Source: Megalonaias nervosa (lineage: Eukaryota > Mollusca > Bivalvia > Unionida > Unionidae). From it: a stretch of DNA of 64,000 nucleotides. The notes under the pieces were generated by a model. That model did no database searches. It was given only the letters and a program-made list of their open reading frames with translations, and was not told the origin of the DNA. Where the stretch lies: positions 24,796-88,795 of the forward strand of contig JAECUM010017526.1 in assembly GCA_016617855.1 (NCBI GenBank), given 5' to 3'. Made by a program: the position numbers and the translations under genes. This document shows, one piece after another, positions 10,019-18,083 of the stretch. Positions within the stretch are counted from its first letter, which is position 1, and each line of letters opens with the position of its first letter.

Positions 10019-11086
10019 TTAAACAGTTTCAGCTACGAATTCCAGACACCACCAGTAACGTCTCGGGGGCATTTCCGTTGATGTCAACGTAAACGTTTCT
10101 TTGATGTCCTTGGTTAGCATCACCAGTAGAGGATTATAATATACATTCGGTGATGATGAAGTGGCCGCAGTAATTTCCAAACCGTACACGGATAGCCTGT
10201 ATAACCCAGTTACTTCTGCGGTATGTTCGAGAGTGTTATCGCGCGGTGTCCATGTTGATGATCCTGATGCTACTGTGTACACGATATTTTTCATTTGTCC
10301 GTGTGGAATTTTAATCAGATTAGTTTTTTGAACAATATTAGGTATTCCGTTAATAATGTCGTTGAGTTTCATGTTAATGTCGGAGAGTTTTATATCTACA
10401 ACCGCTGGACTTCCAAAAAAAATCATTAATAGATCTGTTTATGTTTCTGCGAAAATTTAAGAAAGTTTGTACGTGATTAGTAAAATTAGCATTGAGTGTA
10501 GTCATTTCATTATTGATTGTAGCTAACGAAGTTGTCATAGGAATTTCCTTATCGTCTACATATTTCTTCGTTGCAGCGTCGAAATCTGATTCTGGTGTTC
10601 TAAGATTATTAATACCATTATTATTCATGTTGAGAAATGCACGCATTATACCACGTTGACTAATACGTACTTAGATTCTTGATCATCGACGTATTTTTTT
10701 GTTGCTGCATCTGTATCTGCGGCTGGGTTTCCAAGGTCTATAATTTTATTTCGATTCATGATAATGTAACCCGTGAATGAATCACCAGCTCGCTTGATAA
10801 AATCGTTAACTGACTTACCGGAATCTTGTATTTTACCTTGATCAGCAAAAGTAACGATATTATTAATAACCGCGGTGGGAATTCGTATAAGAACATCTAA
10901 CAGTTGTATATTACTTGTTTTTAATCGTCCTTGTTTATCCTGAAAAACAACGACTTCATTTTGATCCACACTTGTGATATTTAATAAATCATCGATTTCA
11001 TTTCTGAGCTGATCAAGAGTTGCATATTTAGATAAATCGACTTGCTGCTGAGCTTTGCGAGAAGATCTTCCATAAATATCTACCAT
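10019..11086 (-). pseudogene. Phage-type fibre protein, split by two frameshifts
   Basis: Three overlapping frames (11086-10646, 10646-10374, 10426-10019) align end to end with the intact 370-residue fibre gene of element B at 16926-18038. Visible features are KYATLDQLRNEI near the start and two copies of the tail-fibre motif family (GNPAADTDAATKKYVDD and ESDFDAATKKYVDD). A C-terminal domain ends RRYWWCLEFVAETV. Frameshifts fall near 10650 and near 10400-10420. The likely role is host attachment, by analogy with phage fibres that carry the same short repeats. Confidence 0.8.
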
Positions 11087-11091
11087 TATAT

Positions 11092-11700
11092 TTACTGATA
11101 TCTGTTTAAGGGTGACAACGTAGTATATTCATTCACGACTTTATGAGGTGGCGTTGTTGATTTTGATACAGCATCAAGTACAGCGAGTACTTCTCGACCA
11201 CATTTTGGCGGATCCGTTAATTTTTGTGTTGGTAATGTTGAATACCAGATTTTAGAACGCATCGAATTCTTACTTTGCATAGCAGTACTTGTGTTAACAT
11301 ATTTTAAAAATTCTTTTGGTGGTGCCAGTCCATACGAATCAAAATAAATAATTCCACGTGGATCAATTGCATACGCCACCCAATGAGTGCCTGGGCCAGA
11401 GTTTTTATCGAGATTAATAATACCAGTTTCATGTTGCATTGCAACGGTAGGTAATTGATCACGCATAAAAACTCCTCTAAAGTTTTTTATATTCAGTTGC
11501 TTAGCAGCATTAAGTAAATCAAAATTAGACATAGGAAGAATCATCGAATTCGATGACGAAGTCACCGGGGCAGTCTTAGACCTTTTCCGTACCATGAATA
11601 TGGGGTCCCTGGAAGTCTTAGACCGCGACCGTATACTGGGCCTGATAATCTTAGACGGCCCGGCTGTGGAACGTTTGGTGCTCTTAGACGTCTTCCGCAT
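11092..11700 (-). CDS. Adenain-like cysteine protease (capsid maturation)
   Basis: The 202-residue protein has a basic Ser/Lys/Arg-rich N-terminus and then an adenoviral-protease-type core. His106 is in GPGTHWVAY, Asp121 in IYFDSYG, a likely oxyanion-hole Gln159 in PTQKL, and the nucleophile candidate Cys167 in PPKCGRE. The family cleaves virion precursor proteins, often after paired Gly. The first 46 codons overlap the 3' part of the core-peptide gene (11562-11774) in another frame. Element B has the same arrangement. The segment after the Cys diverges from the B protein, so a late frameshift is possible. Otherwise it looks intact. Confidence 0.85.
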   Translation of the reverse strand: MRKTSKSTKRSTAGPSKIIRPSIRSRSKTSRDPIFMVRKRSKTAPVTSSSNSMILPMSNFDLLNAAKQLNIKNFRGVFMRDQLPTVAMQHETGIINLDKNSGPGTHWVAYAIDPRGIIYFDSYGLAPPKEFLKYVNTSTAMQSKNSMRSKIWYSTLPTQKLTDPPKCGREVLAVLDAVSKSTTPPHKVVNEYTTLSPLNRYQ

Positions 11701-11774
11701 TGTTTTGCCCGTGATCTTTTTTTTAAGTTTTCTGCGTGCATAATTCCTTGACCCGTTGCTTTCTTTAACGCCAT
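11562..11774 (-). CDS. Basic core peptide (adenovirus mu/pX-like), overlaps protease
   Basis: This 70-residue, strongly basic peptide (LKKRSRAKQCGRRLR) ends with two copies of a GLRLP motif (GRGLRLPGTPYS and GKGLRLPR). The counterpart in element B ends GRGLMLPGTRR. In both elements the ATG lies 12 nt after the stop of the upstream pX-like gene, and the protease is read in the same relative frame across its 3' part. The conserved spacing and motif argue that it is a real gene although it is short. Condensing viral DNA is the likely role, inferred from charge. Confidence 0.6.
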   Translation of the reverse strand: MALKKATGQGIMHAENLKKRSRAKQCGRRLRAPNVPQPGRLRLSGPVYGRGLRLPGTPYSWYGKGLRLPR

Positions 11775-11786
11775 TTCAGCAGCGGT

Positions 11787-12112
11787 TCAAACAGCGCCTA
11801 ATGCAGCTGCTTTTGCAACAGCTGGGGCTGCAGCGGCTATTATTGCTGGTAACGCGGCAAGAAGTGGAAATATGCCACCCGTTTTAACGATGTCTTTAAT
11901 GACACTCGCAGAAAGATTAAGTTTTATACCTTTATTTAATTTTTTGCTTCATTGAAATGCTTATGCTGGCGTTCTGATAATGATAGCTTATTCGGACCAC
12001 TTGCGATTTGTTCTCGCTTTAGTGATATTTTTGCCGCACAATTATTTTTTGATGATGATTGTAGCTTTTTAATCTGACCAGGAGTCAGACTGACATTAAC
12101 TAGATATGACAT
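11787..12112 (-). pseudogene. pX-like virion protein with one frameshift
   Basis: The ATG at 12112 starts VSLTPGQIKKLQ, matching HLTDGQVKKLA at the start of the 128-residue protein of element B. The frame stops near 11944. The next frame continues with LNLSASVIKDIVKTGG, then a hydrophobic Ala-rich segment, to the TGA at 11787-11789. The B protein has the same order (LNLSAAQITAMSKHGG, then a hydrophobic segment). One frameshift near 11940 explains the split. The TGA is probably the true stop because the core peptide ATG follows after 12 nt in both elements. The GG pair could be a maturation cleavage site. Confidence 0.65.
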
Positions 12113-12136
12113 TTATAATTATTATGAGTGATCTAA

Positions 12137-13516
12137 TTATATGTTTTCTACTGGGGCATCAACAACTCTCATTCGTCCACCAATACCTTCAAGTAACATT
12201 GATTTATCGCTGAGTATAACAGCAATTGCTCTGTAATTAGCAATAGCTCCAACATCTCTGTTAACATGAGCTCGAAAATATATGTCAACGACAGACTGTC
12301 TGGTTAAATCTAAATGTTCCAGCGAAAAGTAATAAATCGGATATAATGTAAAATCTAACTGTGATATTTGTAAACCAGAATCAATATTCTGATCACGTCC
12401 CATGAATGTCATTAATCGATGATATACACGTGCTACATGATTTTGACCGAAATTTAATAAAATATCTTCAGCTGGTTCTTGATGTCCGTTTATCCTTAAA
12501 GAAACCTCAGAAACACCGAGTTGATCAAATATCATTATGCTTCGATTTTGTGAGTTTACCCGTGCAGCATTTTGAAGCGCAATAAATATATGTCGCAGTG
12601 CAGAAACACCTCGCTGAGAAGTTATTTGCCATGTGAATAAACCATTAACATTACTCTGCACACCATCTGTGGTCATTGTCAACCATGATAACATTGATTT
12701 ACCACCTTGACTCATAAAAGAAAGTAAATGTTCTTCTTCAAGTACTGTTGGAGTCATTACTGGCATCCACAGAGAAAGTTTTGTCAGAATTACTTTACCA
12801 GCATCACCAATAGGTCGCCATATTGCATCATCATCAGTAGCTTTTCGCACAAGTACAAATGAGTGTCTGGCTCCAAAAATAACTTTTCTAACATTTCTAC
12901 AAAATCCAAATATATGTGATAATGGAATTGCACATGAAAACGCTCTTCTATTTCCTTGTAACATTGATCGACGTGCTGCAAATCCTAAGTTAAATTCTGG
13001 ATTAGCACCATGAACCACCGGATTTACATCAACATCAGCGGCGCCGGCGAAGTTTCTTGGTCGTCTTATATCATATTGTCTGTTGTCAGGGTGGTCAGAA
13101 GTATCCTTTACAAACATCATTGATGGACCAGCTGATCTTGAATAATCATCACTATATCGCGCAAGACCAAGTATCATCGTGGCAACATCAACATCATTAT
13201 GGATTGTTTCAATATTTTTTCCATCAATCGTGTATATAGCGCCCTCGAACAATGCCATGATGCCATTATCAACAAAACCAACTCTAACATCAGCGTTGTA
13301 TTCAGTATTATCTGTTTTTATAATCTCACCTTCTACTTCGATAAATGCTTCAGCGGGTAGGAAATATCTCCTTGTATCTTGAACTTGTATCTCAGTTCTT
13401 CCACGCTCGTCAGGTACATGTGCGTCATAAGAATAATATTGATAATCGCGCACAGATTCATCTTTTAAAACTGGTGCGTCCACGTCAAACGCGGGATCAG
13501 ATATACGCTTGAACAT
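12137..13516 (-). CDS. Major capsid protein (hexon-like, double jelly-roll type)
   Basis: The intact 459-residue ORF is homologous to the 512-residue major capsid protein of element B. The N-terminal region has YFLPAEAFIEVEGEI against VFLLPHKAMLEVRGQI in B. Later blocks are LARYSDDYSRS, AIPLSHIFGFCRNVRKVIFG, LSLWMPVMTP and YPIYYFSLEHLDLT. It belongs to the protein family annotated in invertebrate genomes as F54H12.2-like, which is the Polinton hexon. It should form the capsid shell. It is the best preserved long gene of element A and lies 8 bp after the pVI-like gene. Confidence 0.9.
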   Translation of the reverse strand: MFKRISDPAFDVDAPVLKDESVRDYQYYSYDAHVPDERGRTEIQVQDTRRYFLPAEAFIEVEGEIIKTDNTEYNADVRVGFVDNGIMALFEGAIYTIDGKNIETIHNDVDVATMILGLARYSDDYSRSAGPSMMFVKDTSDHPDNRQYDIRRPRNFAGAADVDVNPVVHGANPEFNLGFAARRSMLQGNRRAFSCAIPLSHIFGFCRNVRKVIFGARHSFVLVRKATDDDAIWRPIGDAGKVILTKLSLWMPVMTPTVLEEEHLLSFMSQGGKSMLSWLTMTTDGVQSNVNGLFTWQITSQRGVSALRHIFIALQNAARVNSQNRSIMIFDQLGVSEVSLRINGHQEPAEDILLNFGQNHVARVYHRLMTFMGRDQNIDSGLQISQLDFTLYPIYYFSLEHLDLTRQSVVDIYFRAHVNRDVGAIANYRAIAVILSDKSMLLEGIGGRMRVVDAPVENI

Positions 13517-13524
13517 ATTTATTA

Positions 13525-14013
13525 TTATCGTCTTCGTCTAACACGAAGACCGCTTCCCGCTACCAGACTAGCGGTTATATTTTTTTCTTTTTCTAACCCA
13601 ACATTAGTGTTGGTAGCCAACTCTGCTAGTTTTTGATTAGCAGCTTGATGTATTATTTTACTGACATTTGCGGGCATCACTTCAGTGCTGGCCAGTTTCA
13701 CTGGTTGAGGTTTTCGTCGTATTAATCGCGCTAGTCTATCCTTGATCGCTGAGAATGCTTTGCTAGCAACATCACCAACAGCGCCAATACCTTTTTCACG
13801 AACAACATCAATAGCTTTCATTGATAGTTGCTTTGCAAGCGGTATTGCTTTTGGGGCTATCCTTCTAAATAGACCTTGAACAACATCACCTAGTCCATCT
13901 CCGTAGGTCGTTTTGTATACTGGTAATCGTGAATTTATTACCCTGACCATGGTTGGTCTATGAGTATTGTGTACGATCATATTATTATTAAGTGATTTTA
14001 TCACTAATTGCAT
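13525..14013 (-). CDS. pVI-like minor capsid protein
   Basis: The 162-residue protein lies just upstream of the major capsid gene, as does the 119-residue protein at 20870-21229 in element B. It has a Gly-rich amphipathic segment (YGDGLGDVVQGLFRRIAP), an Ala/Lys helical middle and a basic C-terminus (SGLRVRRRR). Position and composition fit an adenovirus pVI-type protein, which lines the capsid interior and can disrupt membranes. Sequence identity with the B protein is low, so the call rests mainly on synteny. The ORF looks intact; the first Met or Met12 could be the start. Confidence 0.6.
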   Translation of the reverse strand: MQLVIKSLNNNMIVHNTHRPTMVRVINSRLPVYKTTYGDGLGDVVQGLFRRIAPKAIPLAKQLSMKAIDVVREKGIGAVGDVASKAFSAIKDRLARLIRRKPQPVKLASTEVMPANVSKIIHQAANQKLAELATNTNVGLEKEKNITASLVAGSGLRVRRRR

Positions 14014-14025
14014 CTAATTACATAC

Positions 14026-15058
14026 TCAGTCACTATGATAATCGTCGGCGATTTCATTAATGAGGGACCGATAAACACCAATATCCATAACACCACCTGT
14101 AAATAATCGTTGACAAATATCAGCTGCTTCATTAATGATTTCTGGGGAATTATTGCCAGCTCGTTTTCCTCCAATGAGAATTTCTAGTCGATCAACATCA
14201 GCAAGGACGTTATTGGGACAAGTAATAAAGCCACTTCCTAAACCACTTCCAGTTGCGCCAGGATCTTGATATTCTTCCTCTGTTGTTCTAACTGGTTGTC
14301 GTGGTGATTGCAATTGTTTCATTATTCCTTCTAAATGTTTATCTTGTTCTAGTTTTTTTTTTGTTTTATTTGTTCCATTAGTTGTAATTGTGGGATCGTG
14401 GTAATTCAAATTGTAATTGTTGTGGTGATCGTTGTGGTGATGATGATAACTGTTGTAATTGTTGTGGTGATCGTTGTGGTGATGGTAATGGTCGTTTACC
14501 TTGTTTAGCTTTTTCGATATGTTTATATACAGCCTCATCAAATTCATTAAAATTAACAATATCTTCATTAGATCTAATTTCTGGAATACCAGTAGCGATG
14601 CGATATACATCCTTGATCCAATTGGCAGAGCTTAGAGATTTAACATGTTCTGGTTTTACATATTTTTGTCTTTTATAATATCCAAACGCGGCAATATCAA
14701 GTAATTGCTTTGGGTCCTTGATAGCAGCAATACCTTCAGGCGTAAATTTATCTATTATCTTAGTTCTTGGTTTAGGTTGTGGTTGTGGTTGAGCCCCAGG
14801 TTGAGCTGCTTGAATACGGCCAGCAATATCAACAGGTAATGTTTCAAGAGCTCTTTGTGTTGCCTCAGTTGCTGTAACAATTTTCTTTGTTGGTTCGACA
14901 ATCGGTTTAAATAATTGTTCTGCACCTTCTGCAAATTCCACCTGAGACTCCTGACGAGTTTGTAGTTGTTATTTAACTAAATTACGGACGGGTAAATATT
15001 TTTTGATTGCCTCTAGTCGCTCTCGAGCTAATCTAGCTGAGTGTGGTTCTCCAATCAT
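14026..15058 (-). pseudogene. Coiled-coil virion protein with nonsense codon and frameshift
   Basis: The ATG at 15058 opens a charged helix (SARLARERLEAIKKYLP) that meets an in-frame TAA at about 14971-14973. The same frame then continues to about 14378 with Pro/Gln-rich stretches (QPQPQPKP, SPQRSPQQLQQL). After a frameshift near 14390 the gene continues to 14026. Its C-terminal domain (ADVDRLEILIGGKRAGN, IGVYRSLINEIADDY) matches the end of the broken coiled-coil gene of element B. It is the first gene of the late block. A structural role is likely; the family is not named as far as I know. Confidence 0.6.
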
Positions 15059-15092
15059 TATTGATAATATCTATAATGGCGGTTTAATTTAC

Positions 15093-15331
15093 AGCAGCAG
15101 AGAGGGTGAACGACCAACGTTGAGTGACCAGCGCGTAAACGAAACACACCATAAAAAAACCCAAAGAGTCAGAGATAAAGTAACGAGATAAGCTAACCCT
15201 AGAGAAATCTCATGGTCAGTTAGAGGTTGTGGTTTAACGTTGTTGACTTTAAGATTTCCTTTTCGTAGGAAGGCTTATTTTTCATAAATAATGTCTCGAA
15301 CAAAAATGGTCTGTTCACCCTCTCTGCTGCT
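15093..15331. repeat. Right terminal repeat of element A with internal inverted copy
   Basis: The terminal sequence (read inward from 15331, AGCAGCAGAGAGGGTGAAC...) recurs in opposite orientation at 15093-15115 with a one-base indel over about 23 bp. The two copies enclose about 190 bp. This mirrors the layout of element B, where the terminal sequence is also repeated inverted about 190 bp inside. The first 24 bases from the end also occur exactly at 51544-51567 in a SINE. Confidence 0.6.
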
Positions 15332-15892
15332 CCCTCTTATGGCCTTTCAAGAGTCTTGGCCCCACTTTCGGTACCACAGATCAGTCGTATTTCTAACAAT
15401 CTGTCAAATTTATGTTTTCTCATTTCATATTCAAATACATGTTGACAATTTACAAATTTAGCGCAGTTAAAACTCTGATCCCAAAAACTATTTAGCACCC
15501 AACCCCACCCCATTCCCTCCTCTCTCCTCCTTTACTACACAGCTCCGCGCTCTGGAAAGCCAGGATATGCACTCTATTCTCTGCATTTAAGAAATGGTAT
15601 TTCTGAAATCCCGAATATGTCAAAAGTTGGGCATTGATTGGGATTAATGCTATTATTTGGTTTTATTGTAGTTGCCTCCTGGTGAGTAAAAGTTCAAAAT
15701 GTTGAAATATCGTTCAAGTAATTTTATGGTCCCAGAAGAAACATTTTTATACATATTGAATCCTTCTGTCAAAGTAAAATGCATTCAAAATAGCTGTTTC
15801 ATTATATAAGTCTATACATTTGTTGCTTTTTAAAAATTTTATTTGCCTTATTTTCATTCAAATAAGGCGTCTTTCTATTATATATATATATT
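15332..15892. other. Spacer between elements A and B
   Basis: No gene or strong repeat is visible in these 561 bases. The stretch includes a C-rich segment near 15500 and ends in a short TA tract at the left end of element B. It is presumably host DNA. Confidence 0.5.
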
Positions 15893-16399
15893 AGTAGTAT
15901 ATGTAGTTGATGATCCTCTCTCAGAGACCCCCCCTGCCCCCAAAACGTTGTATGTTAACATTTTTGTCAGCAGCCTTTGTTAGCTCAAAATGATGACTTT
16001 TACACGATAACACATTTTCTGACAAAAATATGCTTTGTGGGCAGGGGTGTCTCTGAGATAGGATGCATCAACTACATCTACTACTATGTACTTATTGGTC
16101 AAAATGTTATATTAAACGAATGAAATATTATATATATAATGTCATACTCAATAAGACATGTTGGATTTGATCTAACAAATAGATTTTGTAAAAGATTTAA
16201 TTCGATCAAAGCAGCGTCAGGTTATACTGGTATAAAACCTAAAATAATAAGCGATTGTATTAAAAATGTAGGCTATCATATATCGCCGAAATATGGGTCA
16301 GTATGGTTGTTCGCGACTGAAAATGATATGAGAATAACGGGTTGGGCAGATGATGTGATGACATTTATCGATAATATGGTTGATATATTATTTGATAAA
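15893..16399 (+). repeat. Left terminal inverted repeat of element B
   Basis: The copy matches 32550-33056 in inverted orientation with few differences; both are 507 bp by matching the ends and the shared ORF. The outer 193 bp (15893-16085) form an imperfect palindrome. AGTAGTATATGTAGTTGATG at the start pairs with CATCAACTACATCTACTACT at its end. TCTCAGAGAC and CTGCCCCC pair with GTCTCTGAGA and GGGCAG, and ATTTTTGTCAG at 15960 pairs with CTGACAAAAAT at 16019. The inner part contains the start of a small ORF. Confidence 0.9.
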
Positions 16400-16414
16400 G
16401 CCACACAAAATTAA
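16139..16414 (+). CDS. TIR-encoded small protein with NUMOD1-like segment, left copy
   Basis: The 91-residue ORF begins inside the terminal repeat and ends 15 bp beyond it, so its first 87 codons are duplicated at the other end (32810-32550). Residues about 19-42 (RFNSIKAASGYTGIKPKIIS) resemble a NUMOD1 helix-turn-helix, the DNA-binding module also seen at the C-terminus of the HNH proteins of both elements. A TATATATAATG context precedes the start. It could bind element ends, which is inference. The two copies differ at only a few residues (GYTGIKPK against AYTGIKSN). Confidence 0.5.
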   Translation: MSYSIRHVGFDLTNRFCKRFNSIKAASGYTGIKPKIISDCIKNVGYHISPKYGSVWLFATENDMRITGWADDVMTFIDNMVDILFDKATQN

Positions 16415-16418
16415 ACAT

Positions 16419-16897
16419 CTACTTTTTATTATAATCTTTTTCGTATTTGCTGACTCTCATTGGCAGAATATCTGTTAACATACTATCAATAATGCGGAAC
16501 TCGCGTATTAAATCGTCCATATCATATTTTATGCCACGCAAGTAAGATCGAATTTGATCAAGTAATTTTTTATAAGTTATACTTGCTGTTTTGCAAGCAT
16601 ATTTTTAGTCGCGAATCGAGGTTCAACTTTTTTACAAGCTGCTGCAAGAGAAACACCAACGCCGGATATTATGGACAAAAACGGATTTAATGATGCGCCA
16701 CTTGAAATTATACCAGAGCCGGTCATTAACAGCGGTAGATATGATATCACTCGCAGTATTTTTGCATAGTATTTTTAACATTTTTTGACGCGCCAAAGAT
16801 TTTTATGATAATATCTGTAATATTGCATTAACGCGTCAACATCTTGTTTGGGAATGTTTTCTGAAATATGATTAAAATCGACTATATTTTTCTTCAT
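16419..16897 (-). pseudogene. Two-membrane-segment protein, broken copy
   Basis: From the ATG at 16897 the frame stops at a TAA after about 40 codons (HKNLWRVKKC). It then stays open through a hydrophobic segment (LPLLMTGSGIISSGASLNPF) and ends at a TAA near 16584. Another frame continues with LLDQIRSYLRGIKYDMDDLI to the TAG at 16419-16421. The layout of charged N-terminus, hydrophobic pair and soluble helical tail, together with its position next to the fibre gene, match the intact gene at 9484-9987. One nonsense codon and one frameshift would account for the breaks. Confidence 0.5.
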
Positions 16898-16925
16898 TAT
16901 ATAATATTTGTTTATACACCGTTAT

Positions 16926-18038
16926 TTAAGTAATTAATTCGGGAGTTTCATATACAAACTCAATACACCACCAATAAGTCGCTGCGGTTAACTTTTTATC
17001 ATCCGCTATCAGCATAAACGTTTCCTCAATATCTTTGTTTAACACTATAGACACAATTCCAGAAAAATCATCGGTTGAATGACGCCATGGAAATGTGGTA
17101 AATATACTGAATTTTGCGCTGCTAAACACAGATAATCTATATACACCAGTGACTTCTGCGATGTGTTTAAAAGTGTTATTTTGCTGCGACCATGTTGCTT
17201 TTCCTGATGCGACTGTGTACACGCTATTGTTAGCTCGTCCGTGAGGAATTTTAACGAGATTAGTTTTTTGAATAATATTAGGAATACCACTAATGATATC
17301 GTTAAGTCTTGTGTTAATGTCAGCGAGATTAATAATAACTGTTGGTGGAGTTCCAAAAAATTCGTTAATAGTTCTGTTTAAATTTCTGCGAAAATTTAGA
17401 AATGTTTGTACATGATTAATATAATCAGTTCTAAATGCGGCAATTCCATCATTGATTGTCGTTAACGAAGTCGTTATTGGAATTTCCTTATCGTCAACGT
17501 ATTTTTTAGTTGCGGCGTCGAAATCTGTTTCTGGTGTTCTGAGATTATTAATACCGTTGTTGTTCATATTGAGAAATGAATACATGATACCACCGCGTAC
17601 TAATAAGTACTTAGATTCTTGATCGTCGACGTATTTTTTCGTTGCTGCGTCTGTATCCGAGGTTGGGTTTCCAAGATATGTAATTTTTTTTCCTGACATA
17701 ACAATGTCACCAGTAAATACATCGCCAGCTTTCCTAACATAATCATTAACGGACTTGCCCGAATCTTGTATTTTACCTTGATCGGCAAAAGTAACTATAT
17801 TATTGACAGCCGCGGTGGGAATTCGTACAAGAACATGTGATAGTTGTATATTACTCGTTTTTAATCGTCCTTCTTTATCTTGGAAAATAACAACTTCATT
17901 TTGATCAACACTTGTGATATTTAATAAATTAGTAATTTCATTTTTGAGCTGATCAAGAGTTGCGTACTTAGATAAATCACCTTGCTGAGCAGTTGTTGAA
18001 TCTCCTACTAATGTTCCAAATTTTGAGTAAAAACTCAT
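16926..18038 (-). CDS. Phage-type fibre protein
   Basis: The intact 370-residue protein is the reference copy for the broken gene in element A. The N-terminal third (residues 24-100) has KYATLDQLKNEI and GRLKTSNIQL. Residues 105-139 carry a tail-fibre repeat (GDVFTGDIVMSGKKITYLGN, then TDAATKKYVDD). A second repeat lies at about 157-183 (NMNNNGINNLRTPE, then FDAATKKYVDD). A helical stalk-like middle and a C-terminal domain ending YWWCIEFVYET follow. Such repeats are typical of tailed-phage fibres, so an attachment role is likely. It is divergent from the ATPase gene, with 45 bp between the two start codons. Confidence 0.85.
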   Translation of the reverse strand: MSFYSKFGTLVGDSTTAQQGDLSKYATLDQLKNEITNLLNITSVDQNEVVIFQDKEGRLKTSNIQLSHVLVRIPTAAVNNIVTFADQGKIQDSGKSVNDYVRKAGDVFTGDIVMSGKKITYLGNPTSDTDAATKKYVDDQESKYLLVRGGIMYSFLNMNNNGINNLRTPETDFDAATKKYVDDKEIPITTSLTTINDGIAAFRTDYINHVQTFLNFRRNLNRTINEFFGTPPTVIINLADINTRLNDIISGIPNIIQKTNLVKIPHGRANNSVYTVASGKATWSQQNNTFKHIAEVTGVYRLSVFSSAKFSIFTTFPWRHSTDDFSGIVSIVLNKDIEETFMLIADDKKLTAATYWWCIEFVYETPELIT

Positions 18039-18083
18039 TATTTATTTACTACTTGACAAAATTATATACCATAAAATTATATA
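18039..18083. promoter_or_regulatory. Divergent promoter region between fibre and ATPase genes
   Basis: The 45 bp gap between the two divergent start codons is almost entirely A/T. TTATATAATG overlaps the ATPase start, and a TATATA lies near the fibre start. It must contain the promoter elements for both genes if they are transcribed separately. The same TATATAA-type word lies immediately before several other element genes. Confidence 0.4.

Larger units (their letters stand above)
1..15331. mobile_element. Element A: decayed Polinton/adintovirus-like element, left end outside window
   Basis: This block holds a full set of Polinton-class hallmark genes: integrase, polymerase, hexon-type major capsid protein, penton, adenain-like protease and PLA2-like protein. 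No packaging ATPase was found, so it may lie left of the window. Late genes run on the minus strand from 15058 to 7961. The right end is placed at 15331 because the sequence there, read inward, starts AGCAGCAGAGAGGGTGAAC and recurs in inverted orientation at 15093-15115. Polinton ends usually begin with AG. Many genes carry nonsense or frameshift lesions, so the copy is inactive as written. No target-site duplication can be tested because the left end is missing. Confidence 0.85.

Noticed and set aside
11787..11789. The TGA between the pX-like and core frames of element A as a nonsense lesion in one fused gene
   Set aside because: Element B also has a stop followed by a 12 nt gap and an ATG at this place, so the stop is probably genuine. 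Only the upstream frameshift is a lesion.
13057..13382. Plus-strand ORFs inside the element A major capsid gene
   Set aside because: They overlap a well-supported 459-residue capsid ORF and show no independent features.
15886..15892. A 6 bp target-site duplication for element B
   Set aside because: Both flanks are TA dinucleotide repeats. ATATAT-type matches can be found in any register, so a duplication cannot be shown.
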